47,927 nucleotides of DNA from Leptospira sp. (lineage in GTDB: Bacteria; Spirochaetota; Leptospiria; Leptospirales; Leptospiraceae): contig JAPZTS010000040.1 of the NCBI GenBank assembly GCA_027533185.1, positions 1 through 47,927 of the forward strand, in the 5' to 3' direction. Positions 1-7,962 of the stretch are shown piece after piece (position 1 is the stretch's first letter; every line of letters begins with the position of its first letter). The notes under the pieces were generated by a model. The model was not told where the DNA came from and ran no database searches. It saw only the letters and a program-made list of their open reading frames with translations. The position numbers and the translations under genes are program-made.

Positions 1-1
1 C

Positions 2-208
2 CTAGATCAATTCATAGAAGAACAACAAAGGATTTATAAGACTGTGCCTGGTAAAAGCAATTTGTTAAAAGTTTATGATATTCGTAAGTTAGGATTAAAC
101 CGAAAGAGTTTTTTTGCAGACATAACACATCTCAACCAAAAAGGAAGAGATGTAGTCGAGAGTTATGATGGAAAATCCTTATTTGATAAGGCCAGTCCTT
201 CGCCCTAA
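2..208 (+). CDS. C-terminal part of an SGNH/GDSL-type hydrolase-like protein (5' end outside window)
   Basis: An open frame runs in from the left edge and stops at TAA 206-208, giving the last 68 residues of a protein. The segment FFADITHLNQKG resembles the C-terminal catalytic block of SGNH/GDSL hydrolases and AlgJ/DltD-like proteins, where Asp and His (D-x-x-H) close the active site. The N-terminal GDSL block is outside the window, so the family call is an inference from this one block. The last 30 bases overlap, tail to tail, the small minus-strand gene that follows. Confidence 0.55.
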   Translation, partial: LDQFIEEQQRIYKTVPGKSNLLKVYDIRKLGLNRKSFFADITHLNQKGRDVVESYDGKSLFDKASPSP

Positions 209-364
209 TGCATGTAAGTTGATACCCCAGCCAAGTCCAAAGAATTGTTTGGGTGTTACAATCTCATCCGTGGTCGGATCCCATATATCTTTTACAAACG
301 CTTCTGCGCTGATTTCTGTTCCGTAGGGTATGCCCCAAAAATTTTTATCTTCCGAGTTTGGCAT
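179..364 (-). CDS. small conserved-looking protein (61 aa), DUF5808-like
   Basis: This 61-residue protein lies 17 bases downstream of carA on the same strand. It has a strong ribosome binding site, AGGAGG five bases before ATG, which makes it very probably a real gene. The segment VTPKQFFGLGWGINLHALGR resembles the short DUF5808 motif (D..xVPKRxGxGWTINF). That is recognition by pattern only and the function of such proteins is unknown. No signal peptide or membrane segment is visible. It is probably cotranscribed with carA, and its 3' end overlaps the opposite-strand gene at the window edge by 30 bases. Confidence 0.65.
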   Translation of the reverse strand: MPNSEDKNFWGIPYGTEISAEAFVKDIWDPTTDEIVTPKQFFGLGWGINLHALGRRTGLIK

Positions 365-381
365 AACTGCCTCCTTTTGAC

Positions 382-1473
382 CTATTTTCCCTTTTTTTCA
401 GATTCTACCATAGCATAAAATTCTTGGAAATGGTAGGCAGAATCGTTTGGACCGGGGCAGGCCTCAGGGTGGTATTGGACTGCCATCACGGGTAGGCCTG
501 TTCGTTTTAGGCCAGCAACCGTATTGTCAAAAAGATTGAGTCGAGTGATCGGCGTTTCCCCACCTGCATCATCTAGAACATGGAACCCGTGGTTTTGAGA
601 AGTGATTTCTATTTTTCCCGTTTCTTCATTACGAACGGGGTGGTTACCACCACGATGACCAAACTTGAGTTTTGCGGTCTTTTTTCCTAGGGCTAGACCG
701 ATAATTTGGTGTCCCAAACAAATACCAAAAAGAGGGACTTTGGCATCCATAATCTTTTTTGCAGATTCTTTCGCGTACTCTAAGGGACCAGGATCTCCAG
801 GGCCATTGGACAAAAAGAATGCATCAAAATTTTGGGATAGTAGTTCGCTTGCGTCCGTTTTTGCAGGGAATACATGAACATTGAATCCTGCTGAGTCCAA
901 AAGTCTTAGGATATTTCTTTTTACTCCAAAGTCATAGACAGCCAACTTGTATTTGCTAGGCGAATGGGCACCAAACACATAAGGTTTTTCACAAGTAACA
1001 ACACTTGCGAGATCTAGTCCTTCCATACTTTTTGCATTTTTTACTTCGGAAAGAAAGGAATCCTGATAGGTTTCGCTCACAAAAATACCGCAGTTCATTG
1101 CACCAGAATTTCGGATAATTCGCGTTAGTTTGCGAGTGTCGATGCCTTGTATAGCGGGAACACCAAAACGTACTAGGAAATCACCCAGAGTTTCTTTGGA
1201 TTGGAAATTGGAGGGTCTTGCTACATATTCTTTTACAATCAGTCCGGATGCCTGGATGCGGTCGGATTCCATATCATCTGGATTGATTCCGTAGTTTCCA
1301 ATCATCGGGTATGTGAGGTTGATAAGCTGACCTTTGTATGAGGGATCGGTGAGGATTTCTTGGTAGCCTGCCATAGAGGTGTTGAATACAACTTCTCCAA
1401 TTGCGTTTGTATTTGCCCCAAAGGAAGTTCCTTCGAGGACGGTTCCGTTTTCTAATACCAAAAAAGCCTTCAT
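382..1473 (-). CDS. carA: carbamoyl-phosphate synthase small (glutaminase) subunit
   Basis: CarA hydrolyses glutamine and channels ammonia to CarB, which makes carbamoyl phosphate for pyrimidine and arginine synthesis. From ATG 1473 the protein has 363 residues, the normal size. The N-terminal CPSase_sm_chain domain (residues 1-130) is followed by a class I glutamine amidotransferase domain. Its nucleophile is Cys252 in FGICLGHQ, and His335 and Glu337 lie in QYHPEA. The start is debatable. AGGAGG lies about 24 bases before ATG 1473 but only about 9 bases before an in-frame TTG at 1488, which would add five residues (LEWTR). The homologous reading of the family begins at [10 protein letters not shown]. 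carB is not in this window. Confidence 0.95.
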   Translation of the reverse strand: MKAFLVLENGTVLEGTSFGANTNAIGEVVFNTSMAGYQEILTDPSYKGQLINLTYPMIGNYGINPDDMESDRIQASGLIVKEYVARPSNFQSKETLGDFLVRFGVPAIQGIDTRKLTRIIRNSGAMNCGIFVSETYQDSFLSEVKNAKSMEGLDLASVVTCEKPYVFGAHSPSKYKLAVYDFGVKRNILRLLDSAGFNVHVFPAKTDASELLSQNFDAFFLSNGPGDPGPLEYAKESAKKIMDAKVPLFGICLGHQIIGLALGKKTAKLKFGHRGGNHPVRNEETGKIEITSQNHGFHVLDDAGGETPITRLNLFDNTVAGLKRTGLPVMAVQYHPEACPGPNDSAYHFQEFYAMVESEKKGK

Positions 1474-1521
1474 ACGAGTCCATTCCAAAGAATTGGCTCC
1501 TCCTGACGATTCAAAAATCAA

Positions 1522-1914
1522 TCAGTCAGGGATGTAGAACCGTTGCGTTCTATCGTAACGGTAGTATCCTTTGATTTCGACGGTCTCGAGTCGCCCGAGC
1601 CTGTCTGCAAATTGAGTAGCAACTATGGGATCAATCGTCAGATAGTTCCTTCTACTTCGGACAAGGTAAACGATTTGCCCCGTTTCTGCATTTGCCTCGA
1701 TGACCTGACCTTGGATGTAGCGCGCTAGAGATTTTCCTTTTGATACTCCGATTTCATATGTAGGGAGGCTTTTGGGTTCTTTTGCAGAGAGGGAACTGTT
1801 GAACATTTGAGCAGATTGTTTGCCAAAGGGCAGAAGTAGAGCAGTAGCGAAAAAAATAGGCACAAAAATAGGGTTTGTTCTTTTTTTAGTGCGATGCATC
1901 ATGAATTTCCACAC
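1522..1914 (-). CDS. hypothetical secreted or membrane-anchored protein (130 aa)
   Basis: The open frame begins with GTG at 1914, with ATG codons at 1902 and 1899 as alternatives. A basic stretch (HRTKKR) and a hydrophobic segment (about residues 16-30) ending in an alanine-containing region look like a signal peptide or membrane anchor. The remaining 90 residues are rich in beta-strand-type patterns (QGQVIEAN, VEIKGYYRYDR) and could form an OB-like fold; that is a guess. I do not recognise the family. It lies immediately upstream of carA, only about 50 bases from the carA ATG, so the two are probably cotranscribed. Confidence 0.7.
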   Translation of the reverse strand: MWKFMMHRTKKRTNPIFVPIFFATALLLPFGKQSAQMFNSSLSAKEPKSLPTYEIGVSKGKSLARYIQGQVIEANAETGQIVYLVRSRRNYLTIDPIVATQFADRLGRLETVEIKGYYRYDRTQRFYIPD

Positions 1915-1949
1915 TTAACACAAATTTCCTTGAAATGCTACAATTTTAT

Positions 1950-1978
1950 TTGACAAAGCTAGGTGATTAGACTAGTTT
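1950..1978 (+). promoter_or_regulatory. predicted sigma-70 promoter of ompL1
   Basis: A consensus -35 box TTGACA (1950-1955) is followed after 17 bases by TAGTTT (1973-1978), which matches the first, second and last positions of TATAAT. It lies in the 161-base gap between two divergent genes, about 100 bases upstream of the ompL1 start, leaving a leader of roughly 90 bases. The call rests on sequence match alone. Confidence 0.45.
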
Positions 1979-2075
1979 TTCTCCTATTGTCGGAAGAATT
2001 TCGAGAGAAATCTTGTTACGCTCTGGCAGAAAACCAAAAAATTCAGGAAAGAAACTCACAAGGAGTAACCATCGA

Positions 2076-2978
2076 ATGTTGAACTCTCTTCGATTAGGAA
2101 TGATGGGGACTTTACTCGTGTGCTTGGCAGGAAGCCTTAGCGCACAGACAGGTCCTCGTTCGTATGTCATGTTCGGTCTTGGTGGCCAATTTGACTTGGC
2201 TCAGTTAGGCGGAACAATTACAAAAGACGGTCTTGATTCTACTAGACCCGTACGCGATGCACAAGGAAATACTACTGGTGCTACGCAAACTGCAATTTAT
2301 CCAGAAAACACACTTATCAGTTTAAACCGATCTACAAATGGTCTTGTTGGCGTAAAAGCTAACGGAGCTATGGTGGGTCTTAACTTAAACCTAGGTTATG
2401 AAAAAGAAGGTCTATTTGGAATCAACAGCCTTTTTTGGAGAATCAATGTTAACTATACTACTAAAGTAGCTGGTGGTTACACTACAGCAACTTTCGCAGG
2501 TTACAAGTGGTTGGAACAAGAGTGGAATTACACTGCTTGGACTGTTCCTGCTTATATTGGTATCAAACTCTTTAATGCAACAAATGACACAGCAGTCTAC
2601 GTAGCGGGTGGTGTGAACTACTTCCGTGGTGGATGGGGAGTGTCTGGAACCATCGATGGGGACACCCTTCGGAATGCACTTCCAGGCGTTGCGGGTCCTG
2701 GTGGAGCATTCTTAAATGATGCACCAAGCCCTGGAATTTGGAAAGAGAACGCACAATTCCGCGTAAGTGGTTTTGGTCTCAACTGGCTTGTGGGAGCGCA
2801 AACTAAAGTTGCTGAAAAAGGACACCTTTTCTTCGAATTGGAAACCATCCTTTCAGCAGGTATGGGTGTAGCAGGAACGCAGTCCGTTGGTGGAGCAAAC
2901 GCTCTTGCACCTCTCGTTGCCTACCCAGTTGTATTGGGTGGTCAGACTTACCGAGTTGGTTACAAACTCGAGTTATAA
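2076..2978 (+). CDS. ompL1: outer membrane porin OmpL1
   Basis: The protein closely matches leptospiral OmpL1, a transmembrane beta-barrel porin. Shared blocks include QFDLAQLGGTITKDGLD near the N-terminus, the ELETILSAG stretch, and the C-terminal end PVVLGGQTYRVGYKLEL. ATG 2076 is chosen over an upstream in-frame ATG at 2013 because AGGAG lies ten bases before it and because a typical signal peptide (hydrophobic core, then SLSAQ) then begins at residue 1. The mature protein would have about 280 residues in alternating amphipathic strands. It is followed after 14 bases by a lipoprotein gene and the pair ends at a strong terminator, so they probably form one transcript. OmpL1 is the best marker of genus in the window. 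Confidence 0.93.
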   Translation: MLNSLRLGMMGTLLVCLAGSLSAQTGPRSYVMFGLGGQFDLAQLGGTITKDGLDSTRPVRDAQGNTTGATQTAIYPENTLISLNRSTNGLVGVKANGAMVGLNLNLGYEKEGLFGINSLFWRINVNYTTKVAGGYTTATFAGYKWLEQEWNYTAWTVPAYIGIKLFNATNDTAVYVAGGVNYFRGGWGVSGTIDGDTLRNALPGVAGPGGAFLNDAPSPGIWKENAQFRVSGFGLNWLVGAQTKVAEKGHLFFELETILSAGMGVAGTQSVGGANALAPLVAYPVVLGGQTYRVGYKLEL

Positions 2979-2992
2979 TCTAGGAGATATAG

Positions 2993-4360
2993 ATGAAACG
3001 TAATATATTACAATGGACAGGCATTGCGGCACTCAGCGCATTGTCACTTACGGCTTGTAACCCTGACCGAGTCAAGGAAGAGCCAATCCTTGCAGTGCTT
3101 CTATCCACTGCGGTGCGAGGAGCAGCGCAAGGAAACTGTGCGATCAGTATCAACGTTACAGGATTGTATACTGGTGCGGCTGTTAGTCTCGCAGTTTCGG
3201 GTGCTTTTGATGGTGCTGCTTCAAATCAATTTAGAACCCACTACAATGCAGTAACGGGTAAGTCAATAGCGAGTGCGGCAGCATTATCTGCTGAGCCTTA
3301 CAATCTGAAATATGATGTATTTTTCACGGATGGAAACAACTGGACAGATTCAAATCGTGCTAGCTATGTAAACACTTTAGTTCTCGCAGCTGAAGGGACT
3401 GCTTTCGACGTAGCCGCTCCTGGTACCTCAACAAGATTTAACAATTTAAAAGCAATCAGAGGAACGGGCCTACTTGCGTGTACAAGAATCCCAAGAACGA
3501 ATTGTTCTTTGGGTGGAGCAACGACAGCAAACAGAGCTGCTGATATCCAAAACCAATTGAATGTTTACAATTCTGTTGTGACAAACACAGATTGCTTTCG
3601 AAATGCGCCGATCACAGCAAGCTTGAGAACAAATATCTTCAAAGGAACGCCTAACGATATCAGCTTAGCAATTGCAGATGATCCGGCAGGGTTGAACAAT
3701 CCAACGTCGAATGGTGATACAAGTTCATTGAATTCCAACCAACAGATTTTAGGAGAAAAAATGTATCCTAAGTTTGGAACCCTTGTGACATTAGGTTTTG
3801 GTTCCTTAATGCCGATGATTTCGGGGACTTCTGCTCATTCCGTTAACGCGAGTAGCTTAACTCGTGGATCAAATATCAATTTTACTTTGGTAGACAGCTG
3901 TGAATCGGTTGGTTTGCCAGGTGGTGGTTTTGTTGGAACAGGTGGAACTCCACTCACTCCAGCAGTTGAAGTTGCCTACACTCTCTCAACTGGTGGAAGT
4001 GCGGCATCTGCGTATGCGGCGGCGAGAAGTTTGACAACTTTCGACCCAGCACAGACTGCTTCTCTCGAGGCTGACAATTGCAACGACTCCTTCCGAGATA
4101 AATTTTCTATCCCATTGGCTCTCGGTGGTGGAAAACTTGCAAAAGTTACAGGAATCTCTGGCGACGGTGGTAAAACTGCACTCTTGACAGCGTGTACTTA
4201 CGGATCAACTACTGGAACTCGTGGAACAGCAAACGGCGTTCTTGCAGCTTCAGCTACGATATTGACCGGCCTTGCATCTTGCCCGGCATCTGCGGCTCCG
4301 GCAGCTGCTAAATTTGGTGATGCGGGATTGCAAAATCTTGCTAACTTCCCGAACGACTAG
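2993..4360 (+). CDS. putative outer-surface lipoprotein downstream of ompL1
   Basis: The start ATG 2993 has AGGAGATAT just upstream. The N-terminus is a lipoprotein signal peptide whose lipobox LTAC places the lipidated cysteine at residue 22. The 434-residue mature protein is rich in Ala, Gly, Ser and Thr, has about ten further cysteines scattered through it, and has no recognisable domain. I do not know its function. Its place directly after ompL1, with a terminator 30 bases after its stop, suggests coexpression with the porin and a surface or periplasmic location. Composition is somewhat more GC- and Ala-rich than the housekeeping genes, as in ompL1. Confidence 0.85.
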   Translation: MKRNILQWTGIAALSALSLTACNPDRVKEEPILAVLLSTAVRGAAQGNCAISINVTGLYTGAAVSLAVSGAFDGAASNQFRTHYNAVTGKSIASAAALSAEPYNLKYDVFFTDGNNWTDSNRASYVNTLVLAAEGTAFDVAAPGTSTRFNNLKAIRGTGLLACTRIPRTNCSLGGATTANRAADIQNQLNVYNSVVTNTDCFRNAPITASLRTNIFKGTPNDISLAIADDPAGLNNPTSNGDTSSLNSNQQILGEKMYPKFGTLVTLGFGSLMPMISGTSAHSVNASSLTRGSNINFTLVDSCESVGLPGGGFVGTGGTPLTPAVEVAYTLSTGGSAASAYAAARSLTTFDPAQTASLEADNCNDSFRDKFSIPLALGGGKLAKVTGISGDGGKTALLTACTYGSTTGTRGTANGVLAASATILTGLASCPASAAPAAAKFGDAGLQNLANFPND

Positions 4361-4391
4361 TTAGTTCCTAACCAAGCTAACGGCGATTAGA

Positions 4392-4427
4392 ACCCTCAGT
4401 AGAGAGATCTGCTGGGGGTTTTTTTTT
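4392..4427 (+). terminator. strong rho-independent terminator after the ompL1 operon
   Basis: A 12-base-pair stem (4392-4403 with 4408-4419, two G-U pairs, no mismatch) with a GAGA tetraloop is followed by an eight-base T run (4420-4427). It lies 31 bases after the lipoprotein stop codon. Confidence 0.92.
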
Positions 4428-4556
4428 GGGGATGACGCGAAGGGGATGACGCAAAGGGGATGACGCAAAGGGGTATGACGCAAAGGGGTATGACGCGAAG
4501 GGGTATGACGCAAAGGGGATGACGCAAAGGGGATGACGCGAAGGGGATGACGCGAA
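4428..4556. repeat. minisatellite: nine tandem 14/15-bp units
   Basis: Nine contiguous copies of GGGGATGACGCRAA are present. Units 1-3 and 7-9 are 14 bases and the central units 4-6 are 15 bases (GGGGTATGACGCRAA). The R position alternates between A and G across units. The array starts on the last base after the T run of the ompL1 terminator. Unit length is not a multiple of three and no ribosome binding site or start serves it, so it is non-coding. The rest of the gap, 4557-4683, holds no gene that I can see. Confidence 0.95.
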
Positions 4557-4683
4557 GCTAAAGTCGGATAGGGGTGGGGAAGGTTTTTTGACCGTAGTTT
4601 GAGAATCGTATCTTTTTTAATCCGGATTTGATAGAAAATTCAAAGTTTGGATACCAGAATTGGGATGTTCGACACTCCTAGGT

Positions 4684-5094
4684 ATGGATATCGAAGAACA
4701 AATTAAAATAACTCTCGGAAAGGCAGTCGAAATTCACAAACAGTTTGGCCCGGGGCTTGTCGAGCGATTTTACGAAGTTCTCTTATATAGGGAACTTAAA
4801 AGATCGGGTTTACGAGTGTCTAGGCAGGTGCCTGTTAGTTTGGAATACAAAGGTGAGTTACATTCCAATATATTCCGGATGGATATACTCTTGGATCGAA
4901 CGGCTATTATTGAAATCAAATCTTCCAGATATATGAGTCCTCTTTTTTGCCAACAGCTCTTAACTTACTTGAAAGCTTCAAATTTACAAATTGGAATTGT
5001 TCTAAATTTTGGTCAGTTACGGATGAAAGATGGGATCAAACGAGTGGTAAACGGATATAAACAAACTGTAGACGATAGTTTATCTAATATTTGA
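4684..5094 (+). CDS. GxxExxY family protein (PD-(D/E)xK nuclease-like), copy 1
   Basis: The 136-residue protein carries the family motif exactly as GLVERFY (Gly24, Glu27, Tyr30). It also has a nuclease-like core with Asp67 in FRMDILL and Glu77-x-Lys79 in IIEIKSS, followed by the usual QLLTYL and IGIVLNFG strands. These match the GxxExxY/PDDEXK_3 family, whose biological role is unsettled. ATG 4684 gives the usual spacing to the motif; an in-frame ATG at 4660 would add eight residues. Neither start has a good ribosome binding site. A diverged paralogue lies 400 bases downstream. Confidence 0.85.
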   Translation: MDIEEQIKITLGKAVEIHKQFGPGLVERFYEVLLYRELKRSGLRVSRQVPVSLEYKGELHSNIFRMDILLDRTAIIEIKSSRYMSPLFCQQLLTYLKASNLQIGIVLNFGQLRMKDGIKRVVNGYKQTVDDSLSNI

Positions 5095-5121
5095 GTACGA
5101 GATGTACTTTTTTATGTCACG

Positions 5122-5131
5122 TTAGGTGGTT
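5122..5131 (+). repeat. direct repeat downstream of GxxExxY copy 1
   Basis: TTAGGTGGTT occurs 28 bases after the stop of copy 1 and again at 5957-5966, 25 bases after the stop of copy 2. Both are followed by a similar AT-rich stretch (TATATATTGATAAGA against GTGAATAGAAATAAGA). This suggests that the gene and its downstream flank were duplicated together, though a ten-base identity is weak proof. Confidence 0.45.
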
Positions 5132-5243
5132 ATATATTGATAAGATAAAAAATGGCTATGTATTAAAAAAAAATTAAAATCATGAGAAAAAATTTGGCCC
5201 AATTGTTAATTTTATCAACTATATAGTGTAAGGTTGGTGAAAA

Positions 5244-5501
5244 ATGAAAAAGAAAAAACTGGATTTGAATCAAATTGTGAACGCGCGTTTTGTGGATATC
5301 TTTAACAAGGTTTTTGTTAAGGTATCTACACTCTGCGAAGATAAATTTCGAGTATTGTTTGAAAGGGAAAGGCTGATCGAAAAAATGCTTTTATGTCTCA
5401 TCCTTTGTATCAATCAACTAACAGCAAAATTAAAATTTTTTCCTTCTAAAAATATTTTTTTAACGACAAAAATGTTAGATGGTTTAAAAACACCTGCATG
5501 A
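5244..5501 (+). CDS. hypothetical 85-aa protein coupled to GxxExxY copy 2
   Basis: This is a basic, Lys/Leu/Phe-rich 85-residue ORF with a hydrophobic stretch (LLCLILCINQL) in the middle and no domain that I recognise. GGTTGGTG lies a few bases before ATG as a weak ribosome binding site. Its TGA overlaps the ATG of the next gene by four bases (ATGA), an arrangement typical of translational coupling and the main reason for keeping it. It may instead be a chance ORF in an AT-rich spacer. The 149-base gap before it (5095-5243) shows no other gene. Confidence 0.4.
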   Translation: MKKKKLDLNQIVNARFVDIFNKVFVKVSTLCEDKFRVLFERERLIEKMLLCLILCINQLTAKLKFFPSKNIFLTTKMLDGLKTPA

Positions 5502-5932
5502 AAAAACCTACAATTGAACAAAAAATCATCAATTCTATCGTATTGGAAGCTAAAGCGGTGTACAATGAGTACGGTCCTGGTCTTATGGATAACTTCTATG
5601 AGATTAAGCTTTTGGGTCGTCTAAGAAAATTGGGATTGAATATACGAAAGCGAGTGGCTAATGGTTTCCCTTTTGAGACGAGACGTTATGCGAGAATGTT
5701 TCGAGTGGATATAATCGTCGAGGAGACGTTGATTCTTGAAGTTAAATGTTCGGATTACATAACGGACTTTTTCGTCAAACAAGTATCCCAGTATTTACAT
5801 GACACGGATATCAAATTGGGGCTCATTGTTAATTTTGGGCGAGATGAATTTCGGGATTGCGTAAAAAAGGTCAAGCCAATGAAAAATACGGACGAGATAG
5901 ATAGGGACTTCCCGTTGCGAGAGGTAATATAA
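5498..5932 (+). CDS. GxxExxY family protein (PD-(D/E)xK nuclease-like), copy 2
   Basis: This 144-residue protein is a diverged paralogue of the gene at 4684-5094. The signature is altered to GLMDNFY (Gly28, Asp31 in place of Glu, Tyr34). The nuclease-like core is kept: Asp71 in FRVDIIV and Glu81-x-Lys83 in LEVKCS, then LGLIVNFG. The two copies can be aligned over their whole length but differ at most positions, so the duplication is old or the copies were acquired separately. The start overlaps the preceding small ORF by ATGA. Confidence 0.82.
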   Translation: MKKPTIEQKIINSIVLEAKAVYNEYGPGLMDNFYEIKLLGRLRKLGLNIRKRVANGFPFETRRYARMFRVDIIVEETLILEVKCSDYITDFFVKQVSQYLHDTDIKLGLIVNFGRDEFRDCVKKVKPMKNTDEIDRDFPLREVI

Positions 5933-5969
5933 TCAAATTAAAAAAGCACATTAAGTTTAGGTGGTTGTG

Positions 5970-5997
5970 AATAGAAATAAGAGTTCATTTCTATTTT
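5970..5997 (+). terminator. weak AT-rich hairpin after GxxExxY copy 2
   Basis: AATAGAAAT (5970-5978) pairs perfectly with ATTTCTATT (5987-5995) around an eight-base loop and ends in TTTT. It lies 38 bases after the stop codon. The stem has only two G-C pairs, so it is a candidate terminator only. The remainder of the gap to 6058 is featureless. Confidence 0.4.
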
Positions 5998-6058
5998 CAA
6001 CCCATTTCTTCTTAACAAAGGCTCGAGTTCCCGTTATTTTTTAATTATAAAGAGTAAA

Positions 6059-6385
6059 TTAGAATGCGTAATGACTATAGATTTTGGATACTTTCTCTAT
6101 GAAGACTCTATCGATATTTGTAATCGATTTTGTTTCATGTGTATAAATCTTTAAAGTGACTGTGTTGTAGAGGTTCCATACTTCGGCGTGGTGGTCTAGC
6201 TCCTCTGAAAGCAATGCTACTTGCGAAAGAAAGGCAAAGGCAAACGAAAAGTTTTTGAATGAAAATTTTGCGAAACATTTAATCTGAGAATCCTCAGTTA
6301 TGACTTCCCAGGGTTTGTTTTGTTCTAAAACGAGGTTGAAAACATCCGGTGTTAGAGGCAAGTATTTTGGATTAAGCTCTTTCAT
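6059..6385 (-). CDS. pterin-4a-carbinolamine dehydratase-like protein
   Basis: Proteins of this family dehydrate 4a-hydroxytetrahydrobiopterin after aromatic amino acid hydroxylation and often have other pterin-related roles in bacteria. The 108-residue length is typical. The signature block is visible as EELDHHAEVWNLYNTVTLKI then YTHETKSITNID; the usual HHPE appears as HHAE, with both histidines present. The gene is last in a minus-strand run and starts ten bases after the DMT transporter stop. No phenylalanine hydroxylase is in the window, so the substrate is open. Confidence 0.82.
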   Translation of the reverse strand: MKELNPKYLPLTPDVFNLVLEQNKPWEVITEDSQIKCFAKFSFKNFSFAFAFLSQVALLSEELDHHAEVWNLYNTVTLKIYTHETKSITNIDRVFIEKVSKIYSHYAF

Positions 6386-6395
6386 TGATCTCTAC

Positions 6396-7289
6396 CTATG
6401 CTTGAGACTTTACTTTCGGACGATAAAAAACAATCAAATAAAGGCCGAGTAATATCAACCCTCCTCCGAATATCTTTTTAAGGTCCCAGGGTTCGTTTAA
6501 AAAAACCATTCCAATAAAGAGCAAACAAATCGGTTCGATGAGGAGGGTCGCATTCAGCTTGCTAATCGTTAAGTAATTATGTGCTTCAAAGTAAAAGGCT
6601 CTTCCCAAAAAATAACCCAAAAAAGAAAAACTAGAGAGTGTCAGTATTGTCGAATAATTCGGTATTTTAAAGCTCGAAATTGAAATTGAGTAAAAAGTGA
6701 AAAAAATTGTTAAAAGGAATAAACGAAGAAAAGCATATTCGATCCCTAAAATATTGGGAACATATTTTTTGATTAAAAAACTCTGAATTGCAAAGAAAAG
6801 TGCACTCAGTAGTATGCAGGCGGATGAAAAGAAACTGATTTGTCCGTCGAGACTCGAAATTTGATAAATTCCAAAAATTGCTAAACAGATCCCGAAAGTC
6901 TCGATTGGACGAAGTCGTTCGCCGAGTAGAAAATATCCAAGCATTACATTGTAGAGGACTGTAGTTTTTATTAGGATTGCAGAAGGTCCAAGATCGGATT
7001 TTTTTAAGGCATAGTAGTAGAGTACAATGCCAATTGCGTTCGAGATTGTTCCGATGATAAGAATCCGTCCGTCTCTTTTAAAAGTAAGGATCGTATTTTC
7101 TCGTCTTTTTTTATTTGCGATGAAGAAGGGTAAGAGAAATAGGAAACAACCACCGACGCCGAATAAGGCGGCAATTTCCGGTGGTAAGTTTGTTACTCTG
7201 AATATTTCTTTAAACCCAATGACTTCGGCTGAAAAAAATACTCCTGTAAAAAATACAAAGAGGTAGCCTTTTTTTTCATTACCATTCAA
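6396..7289 (-). CDS. EamA/DMT family transporter
   Basis: The 297-residue protein has about ten hydrophobic segments arranged as two EamA repeats, the architecture of drug/metabolite transporters. Internal marks are the end-of-repeat segments LLGERLRPIETFGICLAIFG (near 125-145) and FLNEPWDLKKIFGGGLILLG (near 260-285), each with the conserved E-x-x-x-x-x-x-x-x-G pattern. Substrate cannot be read from sequence. The start overlaps the end of ung by 11 bases, which indicates a tightly packed operon. Confidence 0.88.
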   Translation of the reverse strand: MNGNEKKGYLFVFFTGVFFSAEVIGFKEIFRVTNLPPEIAALFGVGGCFLFLLPFFIANKKRRENTILTFKRDGRILIIGTISNAIGIVLYYYALKKSDLGPSAILIKTTVLYNVMLGYFLLGERLRPIETFGICLAIFGIYQISSLDGQISFFSSACILLSALFFAIQSFLIKKYVPNILGIEYAFLRLFLLTIFFTFYSISISSFKIPNYSTILTLSSFSFLGYFLGRAFYFEAHNYLTISKLNATLLIEPICLLFIGMVFLNEPWDLKKIFGGGLILLGLYLIVFYRPKVKSQA

Positions 7290-7962
7290 TGGGAGTTATT
7301 CCTTTTTGCATTAAATACATGTTAGCTCTGCTGAAGTGACGACAACCAAAAAATCCACGGTGGGCAGATAAGGGAGAGGGATGGGGAGATTTTAGAATCA
7401 GATGTCTATTTTTGGGAATCAGATCTTCCTTTTTTGCAGCAAAACTTCCCCAAAGAAAAAAGACCAAATTTTCCTTTGCTTCGGCCAATCTTTGAATCAC
7501 GGCATTTGTAAACGTTTCCCATCCATGATTTTGATGAGATCCTGCTTGGTTTTTGCGAACGGTAAGCGTAGCATTCAGAAGGAGTACACCTTGTTCGGCC
7601 CATCGAGTCAGATTTCCGGATTTATTTATTTGGATATTTAGATCTGTTTTTAACTCCTTGTATATATTCAAGAGGGATGGTGGCAGAGGAACTCCATCTA
7701 ATACAGAAAAAGCGAGACCATGGGCTTGGCCTTCTCCGTGATACGGGTCTTGCCCTAGGATTACTAATTTCGTCTTATACCAGGGACAAAGATCGAAAGC
7801 ATTGAAGATTAAATTTGATTTGGGAAATATAGTATTGACTGAATATTCATTTTTTACGAACTTTCGTAGTTCTTGAAAATATGTTTTTTGAAACTCTGAA
7901 TGTAAGGCGGTCTTCCATCCAGGTTCAATCCGTATCTCTCTCTCAACTGTCACTTCTTCCAC
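7279..7962 (-). CDS. ung: uracil-DNA glycosylase, family 1
   Basis: Ung excises uracil from DNA as the first step of base excision repair. The 227 residues match the family length. The water-activating loop is GQDPYHG with catalytic Asp72, and the C-terminal minor-groove loop is HPSPLSAHRGF with catalytic His194; LLLNATLTV and the tail CRHFSRAN are also typical. The start is GTG at 7962, with another GTG at 7953 as an alternative. It overlaps the upstream methyltransferase gene by 20 bases and the downstream transporter gene by 11. Confidence 0.97.
   Translation of the reverse strand: MEEVTVEREIRIEPGWKTALHSEFQKTYFQELRKFVKNEYSVNTIFPKSNLIFNAFDLCPWYKTKLVILGQDPYHGEGQAHGLAFSVLDGVPLPPSLLNIYKELKTDLNIQINKSGNLTRWAEQGVLLLNATLTVRKNQAGSHQNHGWETFTNAVIQRLAEAKENLVFFLWGSFAAKKEDLIPKNRHLILKSPHPSPLSAHRGFFGCRHFSRANMYLMQKGITPIEW

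Noticed and set aside
382..1521. Longer carA frame starting at 1521
   Set aside because: The extra 16 residues contain the ribosome binding site (AGGAGG) itself and do not belong to the family N-terminus; the start is at TTG 1488 or ATG 1473.
4428..4556. Regular repeats that could be taken for a CRISPR array
   Set aside because: The units are contiguous without spacers, only 14-15 bases long, and no cas gene is present.
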